64,000 nt of DNA, from assembly GCA_002371615.1 (NCBI GenBank), contig DFGA01000012.1, positions 1 to 64,000 on the forward strand, given 5' to 3'. This stretch comes from Lachnospiraceae bacterium UBA3762. Lineage in GTDB: Bacteria; Bacillota; Clostridia; Lachnospirales; Lachnospiraceae. Position 1 is the first letter of the stretch. The number at the start of each line of letters is the position of its first letter. Below are positions 16,718-25,116 of the stretch, piece after piece. Made by a program: the position numbers and the translations under genes. The notes under the pieces are model-generated. The model was not told the origin of the DNA. It did no database searches and was given only the letters and a program-made list of their open reading frames with translations.

Positions 16718-17997
16718 AATTTGAACTTTTGAATATCTCTTTCGGTTTCGACTTTCTCTATAAATGCACCCAGTGCAGTCAGCTTTTCTGGGAAATCCTC
16801 ATATCCACGTTCGATATACTTGATATCATCTATTACGGAAATTCCGTCGGCCACAAGCGCTGCCAGTACAAGAGCCGCTCCGGCACGAAGATCCGGAGCC
16901 GATATACTTGCACCGGTAAACGAGTCGACTCCCTCTATTATCGCTGTGTTTCCCTCTACCTTAATGTTGGCGCCCATTCTTTGCAACTCTCCTACATATT
17001 TGAACCTGTTTTCAAATATACTTTCGGTCACTATACTTGTCCCTTCGGACAAAGCAAGAGTCGTTGCTATCTGCGGCTGCATATCAGTTGGAAAACCTGG
17101 ATACGGCAGCGTCTTCACATGCGTATTTGATAATCTTCTCGGAGCTGCAACTCTCAGGCAGTCATCAAACTCTTCGATCTCACAGCCAATCTCAATCAGT
17201 TTTGCACTTATAGATTCCAAATGCTTGGGGATAACATTTTTGATCATAACATCCCCTTTTGTTATAGCCGCTGCAAACATAAATGTTCCGGCTTCTATCT
17301 GGTCCGGAATGATCGAGTATGTAGTCCCGTGAAGTCTTTCAACACCTTTGATCCTGATTACATCGGTACCGGCACCCTTTATGCTCGCACCCATACTGTT
17401 TAGGAAGTTTGCAACATCAACAACATGTGGCTCTTTGGCCGCATTTTCTATTATCGTCTTACCTGTTGCAAGTGTTGCGGCAAGCATAATGTTAATAGTC
17501 GCACCGACCGTAACGACATCCATATAGATATGACTTCCGCTCAGGTTTTCGGACTTGGCCGATATCATACCTCTTGAAACTTCAACCTTCGCTCCGAGAG
17601 CCCTGAATCCTTTCAGATGCTGGTCAATAGGACGGCTTCCTATATTGCATCCGCCGGGAAGAGCCACTTCGGCAGTCTTAAATCTTCCCAATAAAGAACC
17701 GAGCATATAATACGAAGCCCTGATCTTCTTGATATATCCGTCGTCAATCGTAAAATCCGAAATATTAGCTGCATTTACCCTGACTGTATGACGATCCAGA
17801 CGTTCAACAACCGTGCCTATACTTTCCATAGCCTGTATAAGCACCGCGGTATCACGAACATCCGGCAGATTTTCAATTATAACCGGCTCGGTTGTCATTA
17901 CTGAAGCCGCCAGAATACCTAATGCGGCATTTTTGGCTCCTCCTATCTCAACCTCACCAACCAAAGGACTTCCGCCCTTTATTATATACTGCTCCAA
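16705..17997 (-). CDS. murA: UDP-N-acetylglucosamine 1-carboxyvinyltransferase
   Basis: MurA transfers enolpyruvate from PEP to UDP-GlcNAc, the first committed step of peptidoglycan synthesis, in the cytosol. The 430 residues match the family. The substrate-binding KNAALGI lies near 22, the catalytic-loop Cys (fosfomycin target) sits in LPGGCNIGSRP at about 115, and the conserved FPTDMQPQ is at about 305. The start is TTG with GAGGTG upstream; no in-frame ATG fits better. It stands upstream of the HD-GYP/LicD pair and downstream of the M23 peptidase gene. Confidence 0.97.
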   Translation of the reverse strand: MEQYIIKGGSPLVGEVEIGGAKNAALGILAASVMTTEPVIIENLPDVRDTAVLIQAMESIGTVVERLDRHTVRVNAANISDFTIDDGYIKKIRASYYMLGSLLGRFKTAEVALPGGCNIGSRPIDQHLKGFRALGAKVEVSRGMISAKSENLSGSHIYMDVVTVGATINIMLAATLATGKTIIENAAKEPHVVDVANFLNSMGASIKGAGTDVIRIKGVERLHGTTYSIIPDQIEAGTFMFAAAITKGDVMIKNVIPKHLESISAKLIEIGCEIEEFDDCLRVAAPRRLSNTHVKTLPYPGFPTDMQPQIATTLALSEGTSIVTESIFENRFKYVGELQRMGANIKVEGNTAIIEGVDSFTGASISAPDLRAGAALVLAALVADGISVIDDIKYIERGYEDFPEKLTALGAFIEKVETERDIQKFKLKVG

Positions 17998-18088
17998 TTT
18001 TCACACCTCAAAACGTATTATAGTCCCCCGAAATTTCCGTTTCAATACCAAAGCGTTTTTTTGGAGAATGTGACAAATTATACAAAAA

Positions 18089-19666
18089 TCACTTTAAATA
18101 ATTGAGCGGATTTACTTGTGAACCTCCTATGAGCACTTCAAAATGAAGATGTGGTCCAGTCGATACACCGGTATTTCCGCTCAAAGCAATCTTCTGCCCC
18201 TGTGACACGGTCTGACCCGCCTTAACAAGAACCTTGCTGAGATGTCCGTACCTTGTACTTACCCCGTCAGGGTGCTGGATATATACACAATATCCGTATC
18301 CGCTTCCCCACCCGGCACGTGTCACCGTACCACCACGGGAAGCCATGACTGCTGTACCTATAGGAACCGCAAGGTCAATTCCTTTGTGGAATGTACTTGC
18401 GCCTCTCTTCGGCGCCCTCCTTCTTCCAAATCCCGAAGACAGTCTTCCCCAAACCGGATAAACGTATGTGGGTGGCGTCTTGGTGCCGCGCTTGACTATT
18501 TTTGCTACAGCCTTTGATGTGATATTCTCATATAATATGTCGGTACTAACCAGCTCGGCATTTCTGTATGTAATATCGGCAACGACTTTTCTGTATCCCG
18601 TAACAGGCTGCTGAACAACCTCGGTCTGGTTTGTATACCAGTCATCAATGTCTATGTATTCAACCTCGGCATCATAGTTTTCTTCGTAATATCTTCTCTC
18701 CGTCCTTACTACCGACAGCTCCGGTTCGGGCGAGAAAATAGTTATCTCATCACCCACCCTGAGAGTCGCGTTTTCATTCGGGATGCTTTCGTTATTCAGC
18801 TTTATTATGTCCTCTATAGACATATCATTCTTCTGGGCGATGGCTCCGAGCGTATCTCCCGAGACAACTTCGTATTTCTTGTTCTTTTCACTCGTTTTGG
18901 TTACAGCTTCTATCGCATCCTCCAAAGTACTGATTTTATCGGCATCAACATACGCCTGCACAACTTCCACATTTTCGTCAAAATCAATATTCCTGACTCC
19001 GAACTCGAAGGAGTTTTCCATTTTCTGAGTAAAAGCTGCATCATATATCTCCTCCATTTTCAGGAGTGCGCCGCCTATCGGAAATACAACCGGTTTGTCG
19101 ATCGTCTGAGTCTTCTGCTCCGATACCTTTTCTATTTTGGTAGTCATTACATTAAGTTCCCGGGAATTATCGGTAACGAGCCAGACCTTCCACTCGGAAT
19201 CGGGATCGTATTCGGCCTTTGACGCGTTAAGCAGGGCAATAACATCGTCAATACTCTTAAGATTGACCGTAAAATCATTGATCTTGACTTCAAACGCGGG
19301 CTGCTTGGTCTTCATGACGCTTTCGGACAGAACATTGTATATATTGTTAACGATCGTCTGTCTGTCATCAACCTGACCGACAACATCCGTTGATCCGGAC
19401 AAAACCACTTCGGAGCCGGCAAGTACCAGGTTATCACTTTCCGATGCGATCCTTCTTCTGGCTTCAAGTATCATTCCGTCAACCTCGGATGAATCTTTAA
19501 CGGTTCCGACCTGGGTCCCGTTTATGAACACACTTACCTTATTGCTCCCGGTCTCTTCCATTTTCTGTATTCCGGGAACACACACAAAAATTAGCAATGC
19601 TGTTCCCAGCATTGCTAAATAATGTGAATATTTAATAATGTTAACGTATTTGGTAAAAAAACTCAT
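18089..19666 (-). CDS. M23 metallopeptidase with LysM and G5-type domains
   Basis: 525 residues. An N-terminal membrane anchor (about 15-31) precedes a long outside region, a LysM domain (about 264-310, YEVVSGDTLGAIAQKNDMS), a G5-like segment (about 315-395) and a C-terminal peptidase M23 domain (about 415-515). The M23 zinc ligands are in FHKGIDLA and HLHFEV, with a third His in TRYGHLS. It probably cleaves or binds peptidoglycan at the cell surface. It follows the coiled-coil membrane protein gene by 8 nt; no clear ribosome site precedes its ATG, so coupling to the upstream gene is likely. Confidence 0.92.
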   Translation of the reverse strand: MSFFTKYVNIIKYSHYLAMLGTALLIFVCVPGIQKMEETGSNKVSVFINGTQVGTVKDSSEVDGMILEARRRIASESDNLVLAGSEVVLSGSTDVVGQVDDRQTIVNNIYNVLSESVMKTKQPAFEVKINDFTVNLKSIDDVIALLNASKAEYDPDSEWKVWLVTDNSRELNVMTTKIEKVSEQKTQTIDKPVVFPIGGALLKMEEIYDAAFTQKMENSFEFGVRNIDFDENVEVVQAYVDADKISTLEDAIEAVTKTSEKNKKYEVVSGDTLGAIAQKNDMSIEDIIKLNNESIPNENATLRVGDEITIFSPEPELSVVRTERRYYEENYDAEVEYIDIDDWYTNQTEVVQQPVTGYRKVVADITYRNAELVSTDILYENITSKAVAKIVKRGTKTPPTYVYPVWGRLSSGFGRRRAPKRGASTFHKGIDLAVPIGTAVMASRGGTVTRAGWGSGYGYCVYIQHPDGVSTRYGHLSKVLVKAGQTVSQGQKIALSGNTGVSTGPHLHFEVLIGGSQVNPLNYLK

Positions 19667-19674
19667 ATATCGGA

Positions 19675-20652
19675 TCAGAACGAAAGAATGCCCAAAATGC
19701 TACAAACCTGAATAGCAAGACTTACAATGCTAAGGAGCAAAGTAACAAGTACCATAATCCTCAACCCGGCAACCGACTTCTCAAGTCCCTTGCTTGTTTC
19801 ACTGTTTTGCTCTGTAAGAGCCGACTGGACGTTTCTGTAGCATTTTACACATTCTTTGTGCACATGCTCTTCAAGTTCTTTGTAATAATTAGCTGCTGCA
19901 TCGGCCGAAAGCGGAACAACCTTCTCATTTTCATCTTCTTCAGCCGAATTCTTTGCGAATCCGTTAAGAACATCCTGACGGATCATATTAAGGATTGCCC
20001 TGTTATCGCCTACGGCACCGATTATCTCATCCTTCTCAGCAGAAAAATCAACGGTCAGATCCTGCATCGGAGATGCAGACTTTGTCGCTATCTCTCTTTT
20101 CAAACCTTCGGACGAGGACAAAAGCTCTCCGATTGAATTCTTGATCTCGTTAATCGCCTCCGAATTGGAACGAAGCGAGTTAACGTTTCTCTCGAGCATC
20201 TCGCCGGTCTCGTTAAGTGATTCGGCATTTTGCCCGACGATCCTCTCGATCCTTGCAAGTGTTTCGGTATTCTGCTCGTCAACTACAATAGGCGCTGCCG
20301 TCTGCGCAGGTGCCGGTGCAACCGGAGCAGCAGGTGCTGAAGATGAAACCGCATCATTCAGACTGTGTGAAAGCGCATCTATGATCGCTCTTTCAGACTC
20401 CATACGGTCTGCTTTGGCTTCATCAAAAAAATCCGCAATAACATCAAGCTGTTCACGATTGGATTTCGCTACAGCCTCACTGACCGTTTCACTTATTGTT
20501 TCCTGGGATAGTCCGTCCCCCATTCCTCTTCTGGGAGCCCTTTCAAATCTGTCATTTTCGTAACGGTCATCTGACGGCATGCGATCATACCCGGTGCCTC
20601 TCATTCCAGATCTGTCATACCTTCCGCTTAATCTTTCTCTGAATCCGTCCAT
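19675..20652 (-). CDS. Coiled-coil protein with C-terminal membrane anchor
   Basis: 325 residues: an Arg/Asp/Gly-rich N-terminus (about 1-45), a long Glu/Asn/Ser-rich helical region with a Pro/Ala patch near 110, and one hydrophobic segment at the very C-terminus (about 298-325). This is a tail-anchored layout. No catalytic motif is seen. The ATG used has GGGAGG 6 nt upstream; the frame runs six codons further but without a site. Being in one operon with the LysM/M23 peptidase, it may organise cell-wall enzymes, a guess from context. Confidence 0.7.
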   Translation of the reverse strand: MDGFRERLSGRYDRSGMRGTGYDRMPSDDRYENDRFERAPRRGMGDGLSQETISETVSEAVAKSNREQLDVIADFFDEAKADRMESERAIIDALSHSLNDAVSSSAPAAPVAPAPAQTAAPIVVDEQNTETLARIERIVGQNAESLNETGEMLERNVNSLRSNSEAINEIKNSIGELLSSSEGLKREIATKSASPMQDLTVDFSAEKDEIIGAVGDNRAILNMIRQDVLNGFAKNSAEEDENEKVVPLSADAAANYYKELEEHVHKECVKCYRNVQSALTEQNSETSKGLEKSVAGLRIMVLVTLLLSIVSLAIQVCSILGILSF

Positions 20653-21047
20653 CTCAACCTCCCAAAACACTGTAAAATATAATAAATTGTACCATTATTC
20701 ATATCAAAACACAACCTGCGCATGACAATATTTCAGAAAAATAATTGTGCAATTTTCATAATAATATGGTTTGATTTTTTATCTGCTTTGGAAACATTTA
20801 CTATATATTCATATCTTGTTCATATTTTATTCATATCTGAATGATATATTTTTTATATCTCCATTGGAGAACATTCTCCAAACAACCAGATGTATTTTTT
20901 CATAATATTGGCCAGGTGACTCTCATCCACCTGGCCACTCCTCATTTAATAAGGTGTGTCGCGCATTCAAATCCTGCTTCGCAGGATAGGCGCTCCACGT
21001 GTAGACAGGTTCTTCCCGCTTTGCTTCGCAAATCGGGCCCCTCCTAT
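20653..21047. other. AT-rich intergenic region with palindromes
   Basis: This 395-bp gap holds the promoter at 20686-20714 and an 8+8 bp inverted repeat TTGGAGAA/TTCTCCAA at 20864-20881. It also holds a GGCCAGGTG/CACCTGGCC hairpin (20910-20936) without a T run, and the two-hairpin element copy C (20956-21051). No coding sequence is seen. Confidence 0.6.
20686..20714 (-). promoter_or_regulatory. Promoter candidate for the coiled-coil/M23 operon
   Basis: TTGTGT (20709-20714), a 17-nt spacer and TACAAT (20686-20691) on the minus strand, about 35 nt upstream of the start codon. Spacing is ideal; both boxes deviate by one or two bases. Confidence 0.5.
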
Positions 21048-21051
21048 CTAC
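20956..21051 (-). repeat. Two-hairpin element, copy C (at the SAS stop codon)
   Basis: Hairpin 1 (21001-21051): GTAGATAGG/CCTGTCTAC, internal loop AGGGG opposite AAGAA, inner stem CCCG-A-TTTGC/GCAAA-G-CGGG with a GAA loop. Hairpin 2 (20956-20998): GTG-GA-GCGC pairs with GCGC-GA-CAC around ATCCTGC/GCAGGAT with a GAA loop. The TAG in the first stem is the stop codon of the alarmone synthetase gene. Confidence 0.85.
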
Positions 21052-21701
21052 ATAATCCACTTGGCTTCTTCTTTTTTGGCCCTCTGTATCTTATCATTGA
21101 TAATGAGCATCCTGTCATCAAGCTGCTCAACCATAATCGCACACTCGAATAACTCTTTTTTGATCTCTTCGGGGGCATCGCTTTCGAACTTATAGTTCAT
21201 CTTATGCTCCAGGCTTGCCCAAAAATCCATCGCAATGGTTCTTATCTGTATCTCTACTTTTGTATCGACTACCGAATCCGACAGATATATGGGAATACTC
21301 ACAAGCATGTGGTAACTCTTATATCCGCTTTCTTTCGGGTTCTCTATGTAATCCTTCGTCGAAAGAACCTTAATGTCATTCTGTTTGCGAAGCATATTGG
21401 CTATCCTGTATATATCCGAGGTAAATGAACATATAATCCGGATGCCCGCTATATCGTTTACATATTTGACCATGTTTTCAAGAGTTACGTCGTAACCCTT
21501 TTTCTTCAGCTTTCTGACTATGGACTCCGGTGATTTTATCCTCGACTTGATATGCTCTATCGGATTATACTGATGAATATGCTGGAACTCGTCATTGAGA
21601 ATTTCCAGTTTTGTACCTATCTCCTTGAGCGCGGAATTATGAAGAAGAATAATCTCTTCCCACGTTATATCCTGCTCCTTGCTGCTAAAATCAACTTCCA
21701 A
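21048..21701 (-). CDS. Small alarmone synthetase (RelA/SpoT synthetase domain only)
   Basis: 217 residues with a RelA/SpoT-type (p)ppGpp synthetase domain and no hydrolase, TGS or ACT domain, like RelQ/RelP. Visible motifs: IKSRIKSPESIVRKLKKKG (about 50-68), VNDIAGIRIIC, the pair PKESGYKSYHMLV, and the Glu-Gln motif VEIQIRTIAMDFWASLEHK. These motifs are intact, so pppGpp/ppGpp synthesis from GTP/GDP and ATP is expected. The start is TTG with GGGGGT about 8 nt upstream. Its stop TAG lies within the repeat element copy C. Confidence 0.92.
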   Translation of the reverse strand: MEVDFSSKEQDITWEEIILLHNSALKEIGTKLEILNDEFQHIHQYNPIEHIKSRIKSPESIVRKLKKKGYDVTLENMVKYVNDIAGIRIICSFTSDIYRIANMLRKQNDIKVLSTKDYIENPKESGYKSYHMLVSIPIYLSDSVVDTKVEIQIRTIAMDFWASLEHKMNYKFESDAPEEIKKELFECAIMVEQLDDRMLIINDKIQRAKKEEAKWIM

Positions 21702-21777
21702 AAAAGTATACCCCCAATAAATCTTACAAGAGTATTATATCATATAAAACAGTTCGCTTGTATCATTTCACCGATTC

Positions 21778-21806
21778 TTAACAAATATTACTTTTTATAC
21801 TATAAT
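21778..21806 (+). promoter_or_regulatory. Promoter ending 6 nt before a start codon
   Basis: TTAACA (21778-21783), a 17-nt spacer and a perfect TATAAT (21801-21806). The ATG of the next gene is at 21813, about where transcription should begin, so the mRNA should be leaderless. Confidence 0.75.
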
Positions 21807-21812
21807 CAGACC

Positions 21813-22076
21813 ATGAAATTTTGGGCACGTACTTTCAAGGACAACCGAATGACAAGGGATGAGGTGGTCGTAAACTCCGAAGACGACACACGTACCCACA
21901 AGGTATTTGCGGCGATAGAAAAGGTCAGTTATGATTTTGACATTGCAAGACCCATTTGGCTTGATTCAAACATTTCAGATTTCAAAAAATATTCAAAAGT
22001 GAGATTTTATCAGGACAGTTTCATCGAAGAGATCCCTTTTGACTATCTTGAGTTCTCTGTTCTTGAAGAAGACTGA
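21813..22076 (+). CDS. Small conserved hypothetical protein
   Basis: 87 residues, starting MKFWARTFKDNRMTRDEVV and with a DSFIEEIPFDYLEF ending. I recall similar small proteins in Lachnospiraceae but know no function. It has no membrane segment or Cys. The ATG has no ribosome site, but a perfect -10 box ends six bases before it, so initiation is probably on a leaderless mRNA. A longer frame exists upstream but runs through the promoter. The HAD phosphatase gene follows after 50 nt, with a similar arrangement. Confidence 0.75.
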   Translation: MKFWARTFKDNRMTRDEVVVNSEDDTRTHKVFAAIEKVSYDFDIARPIWLDSNISDFKKYSKVRFYQDSFIEEIPFDYLEFSVLEED

Positions 22077-22113
22077 GGCTAAAACAATCCGATATCCTGT
22101 TTTCAATTTATGG

Positions 22114-22119
22114 TAAAAT
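22114..22119 (+). promoter_or_regulatory. Extended -10 promoter abutting a start codon
   Basis: TG-G-TAAAAT forms an extended -10 at 22111-22119; the HAD gene's ATG follows 7 nt later (22127). No ribosome site intervenes. A -35 is not evident. Confidence 0.5.
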
Positions 22120-22126
22120 AGAAACC

Positions 22127-22771
22127 ATGAATAAATATGATCTTATTTTGTATGACCTTGACGGAACTATTTGGGATTCTATCCCTCTTATAATGAAATG
22201 CTTTAAGCTGGCTTATCTCGATGTTTTCGGCCGGTGCGACAGATCCGAAGAAGACCTGAAAAGCTATATAGGCCGGCCTCTTCCCGATACGTTTGCAATG
22301 CACGATGCCAAAACATCCGAGGTACTGCTTGAAGCTTATCTTGCACACAACAGTGTGCTTCTTGAAAATGACGAGATTCCGCTGTTTGACGGTGTAATTT
22401 CCGAACTGCGCAAGATCAGGGATCTTGGCATCCCTCAGGGATTTGTCACAAGCAAGCGGACATTATCCGCCGGAATTACCCTTCGTCTGAAGGGGCTTGA
22501 TAACTTTTTTGATGTAGGTATCTGCAAGGAAGATACCGAAAATCACAAGCCCCTTCCGGATCCGATTATTACTGCCGCCAAAAGAGTCCAAATAACCGAT
22601 ATGAGCCGCGTCATTTACATAGGCGATGCACTTGTGGACGCTATTTGTGCCAGAAATGCCTGTGTTGATTTTGCCCTTGTGGAATGGTCACAAATGGACA
22701 AGGAGAAAATCATAGCCGCCGCACCTTCCGGAAGCCGTATAATCAGCAGGTTTTCGGAAGTATTAAACTAA
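22127..22771 (+). CDS. HAD-superfamily phosphatase (PGP/PpaX-like)
   Basis: 214 residues. Motif I is LYDLDGTIWDS near the start (nucleophile Asp in DLDGT), motif II the Thr/Ser of FVTSKRT, a Lys-containing motif III in ENHKPLPDP, and motif IV IGDALVDAICARNA. This places it with phosphoglycolate phosphatase/pyrophosphatase-type HAD enzymes; the substrate cannot be told. Its TAA overlaps the convergent hydratase stop by four bases (22768-22771), with no terminator between. Confidence 0.85.
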   Translation: MNKYDLILYDLDGTIWDSIPLIMKCFKLAYLDVFGRCDRSEEDLKSYIGRPLPDTFAMHDAKTSEVLLEAYLAHNSVLLENDEIPLFDGVISELRKIRDLGIPQGFVTSKRTLSAGITLRLKGLDNFFDVGICKEDTENHKPLPDPIITAAKRVQITDMSRVIYIGDALVDAICARNACVDFALVEWSQMDKEKIIAAAPSGSRIISRFSEVLN

Positions 22772-25044
22772 GATGCGTAATAGTTGATCAGGCATCCTTT
22801 TAATATTATCGTACGTTCATCATCGGTTAGTTCCGCCATATGAAGCATAAACTTTTCAAGTTTTCCGTCCTTTACAACATATGCTTCAATATCGGAAAGT
22901 TTATTCTCAACAGCCTCCCTGATCTTCGGAACAAACAGGTAATCAAGGTTTGCAAACGGAAGATCGCCTTCTTCTATTATGAACGGAAGCATGCCCCAGT
23001 TAATAAGGTTGCTGCGATACCTCTTCGTTGCATATTCATTTGCTATATTCGCCCATCCACCGAGAACTTTCTGGCAGCTTGCAGCCTGCTCTCTTGCAGA
23101 CCCGTCACCCGGTTTTACGGCAAATATCGTTGAACCGATTCCGATATTGGTCCTGTCAACATCAGGGAACTGACCCTTTATTGCCTCCATAACAGGCTTG
23201 ATCTCAGGCAGAACTTCGCAGGGATGCTCTCCGGCAACTCTTCTGTCTTCAGCAGCCTTAACCTCTTTGGCACGTCCCACATACTGCGGATCTTTACGCG
23301 ACAGAGCAAATTCGGCAAGCCCTAAAGGATTGGATCTGTATGAAGAGGTCTCTCCCGAAGGAATAAGCTCATCCGTAGTCGTGACAGGATCATGGATCTC
23401 CGACACAACCTTAAGCACAAGATTTTCAGGCAACGCCTCCATAGCCGGCCAGTCTTTAATGTTCGGTCCGAAATGAATTTCCTGAGCAGGATCTGCCACC
23501 CCCTTTGAATCAAATACCCTGTTTGCATAGATTGTACTGTCAAAAGAGTATTTGTATTTCTTCAGCGTGTCTTTTTCTATCTGTTTTGTTGCACTTGTAA
23601 GATATCCCTTGTTAGCAGCCGTTGCAGCGATGGATCTTGCATCCATAAGAGCAACCGAACTGATCTGCCCACTCTGGAGCTTGCTGCCTTCCCTGTTCGG
23701 GAAGTTTCTCGTCGAATGCCTGATGGAGAATGCGTTATTGGCCGGTGTATCTCCCGCACCAAAGCACGGTCCGCAAAATGCTGTCTTGAGTACCGCGCCT
23801 GTCTCAAGCAGTTTTGCCGCACATCCGTTTTTGATAAGCTCCATGTATATCGGCATGGACGCCGGATAAACGCTTAATGTGAATTCATCGGCACCGATAT
23901 TCTTACCGTCAAGAATATCCGATACGGCACATATATTCTCAAATCCGCCTCCTGCGCATCCCGCAACTATTCCCTGCTCAACGTAGAGCTTTCCGTCCCT
24001 GATCTTGTCGGTCAGCTTGTAGGGAACTGCGTTATCAAGTGAAACTGCGGCTTTCTTCTCAACATCACGCAGGATGTCTTCAAGATTTGCATTAACCTCA
24101 TCTATTGTATATGTATTACTCGGGTGGAAAGGCATTGCTATCATGGGATCTATTTTAGACAGGTCGATCTCTATCATTCCGTCATAATATACAACCTCTC
24201 CCGGAACAAGTTCCCTGTAATCAGCCTCCCTTCCATGGATAGCATAGAATTCCCTTATCTTATCATCAGTCTGCCATATCGAAGACAGGCAGGTTGTCTC
24301 CGTAGTCATAACATCCACACCGATACGAAAATCAGCACTAAGAGACTCAACTCCGGGACCTACAAATTCCATGACCTTATTCTTGACATAGCCATTGTCA
24401 AATACAGCACCGATAATAGCGAGAGCTACGTCCTGGGGACCTACCCCGGGCTTCGGTTCCCCGGTCATATATACCGCAACGACTTCCGGACGATTGATGT
24501 CATAGGTGCGCCCTAAAAGCTGTTTTACAAGCTCAGGACCACCTTCACCCATAGCCATCGTTCCGAGTGCTCCATATCTTGTGTGTGAATCCGATCCGAG
24601 TATCATCTTGCCGCCGCCCGCAAGCATTTCACGCGCGAACTGATGGATTACAGCCTGATGAGGCGGAACATAGACTCCACCGTATTTCTTGGCGCATGTC
24701 AGACCGAACATGTGATCATCTTCATTAATGGTTCCGCCTACTGCACAGAGACTGTTATGGCAATTGGTCAGAACATACGGGATCGGGAACTTCTCAAGTC
24801 CTGAAGCCCGGGCAGTCTGGATTATCCCGACATACGTAATATCATGGGATGTAAGCTTATCAAATTTAATCTTAAGCTTACTCATATCATCCGACGTATT
24901 ATGATCAGATAAAATCCTATAGGCTATTGTACTCTTGGATGCTTCTTCTTTTGAAAACCCGGCATTTTGGAAAGATCCGTCCTTATCAGGCACGATCTGA
25001 CTGCCACCTATCAGAAAAGCTCCGCCATCATGCAATTTGATCAT
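22768..25044 (-). CDS. Aconitase-family hydratase (YbhJ-like)
   Basis: 758 residues. The [4Fe-4S] ligands are visible as Cys in VAGCAGGG (about 354-361) and the pair in AFCGPCFGAG. Other family stretches include LGSDSHTRYGALG and NRNFP-like TRNFPNREG. Overall it looks more like the E. coli YbhJ branch than canonical citrate-cycle aconitase, so citrate/isocitrate as substrate is not certain. The start has GGAGGT upstream. It lies after the terminator of the lysine-rich protein gene. Confidence 0.85.
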   Translation of the reverse strand: MIKLHDGGAFLIGGSQIVPDKDGSFQNAGFSKEEASKSTIAYRILSDHNTSDDMSKLKIKFDKLTSHDITYVGIIQTARASGLEKFPIPYVLTNCHNSLCAVGGTINEDDHMFGLTCAKKYGGVYVPPHQAVIHQFAREMLAGGGKMILGSDSHTRYGALGTMAMGEGGPELVKQLLGRTYDINRPEVVAVYMTGEPKPGVGPQDVALAIIGAVFDNGYVKNKVMEFVGPGVESLSADFRIGVDVMTTETTCLSSIWQTDDKIREFYAIHGREADYRELVPGEVVYYDGMIEIDLSKIDPMIAMPFHPSNTYTIDEVNANLEDILRDVEKKAAVSLDNAVPYKLTDKIRDGKLYVEQGIVAGCAGGGFENICAVSDILDGKNIGADEFTLSVYPASMPIYMELIKNGCAAKLLETGAVLKTAFCGPCFGAGDTPANNAFSIRHSTRNFPNREGSKLQSGQISSVALMDARSIAATAANKGYLTSATKQIEKDTLKKYKYSFDSTIYANRVFDSKGVADPAQEIHFGPNIKDWPAMEALPENLVLKVVSEIHDPVTTTDELIPSGETSSYRSNPLGLAEFALSRKDPQYVGRAKEVKAAEDRRVAGEHPCEVLPEIKPVMEAIKGQFPDVDRTNIGIGSTIFAVKPGDGSAREQAASCQKVLGGWANIANEYATKRYRSNLINWGMLPFIIEEGDLPFANLDYLFVPKIREAVENKLSDIEAYVVKDGKLEKFMLHMAELTDDERTIILKGCLINYYAS

Positions 25045-25060
25045 CAGTTTACCTCCGAAA

Positions 25061-25086
25061 AAAAGAGGGGACTATCGCTAGTCCCC
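25061..25086 (-). terminator. Intrinsic terminator after the histone H1-like gene
   Basis: A perfect 8-bp stem GGGGACTA/TAGTCCCC with a 4-nt loop, followed on the minus strand by TC and seven T. It lies 30 nt past the gene's stop and just upstream of the hydratase ribosome site. Confidence 0.9.
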
Positions 25087-25116
25087 ATAAAATCATTTAT
25101 TCTATGCCGGCACAGA

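Noticed and set aside
20910..20936. Hairpin GGCCAGGTG/CACCTGGCC as a terminator
   Set aside because: A strong stem, but neither strand has a T run after it, and the DNA beside it is part of the repeat region. I list it only within the intergenic entry.
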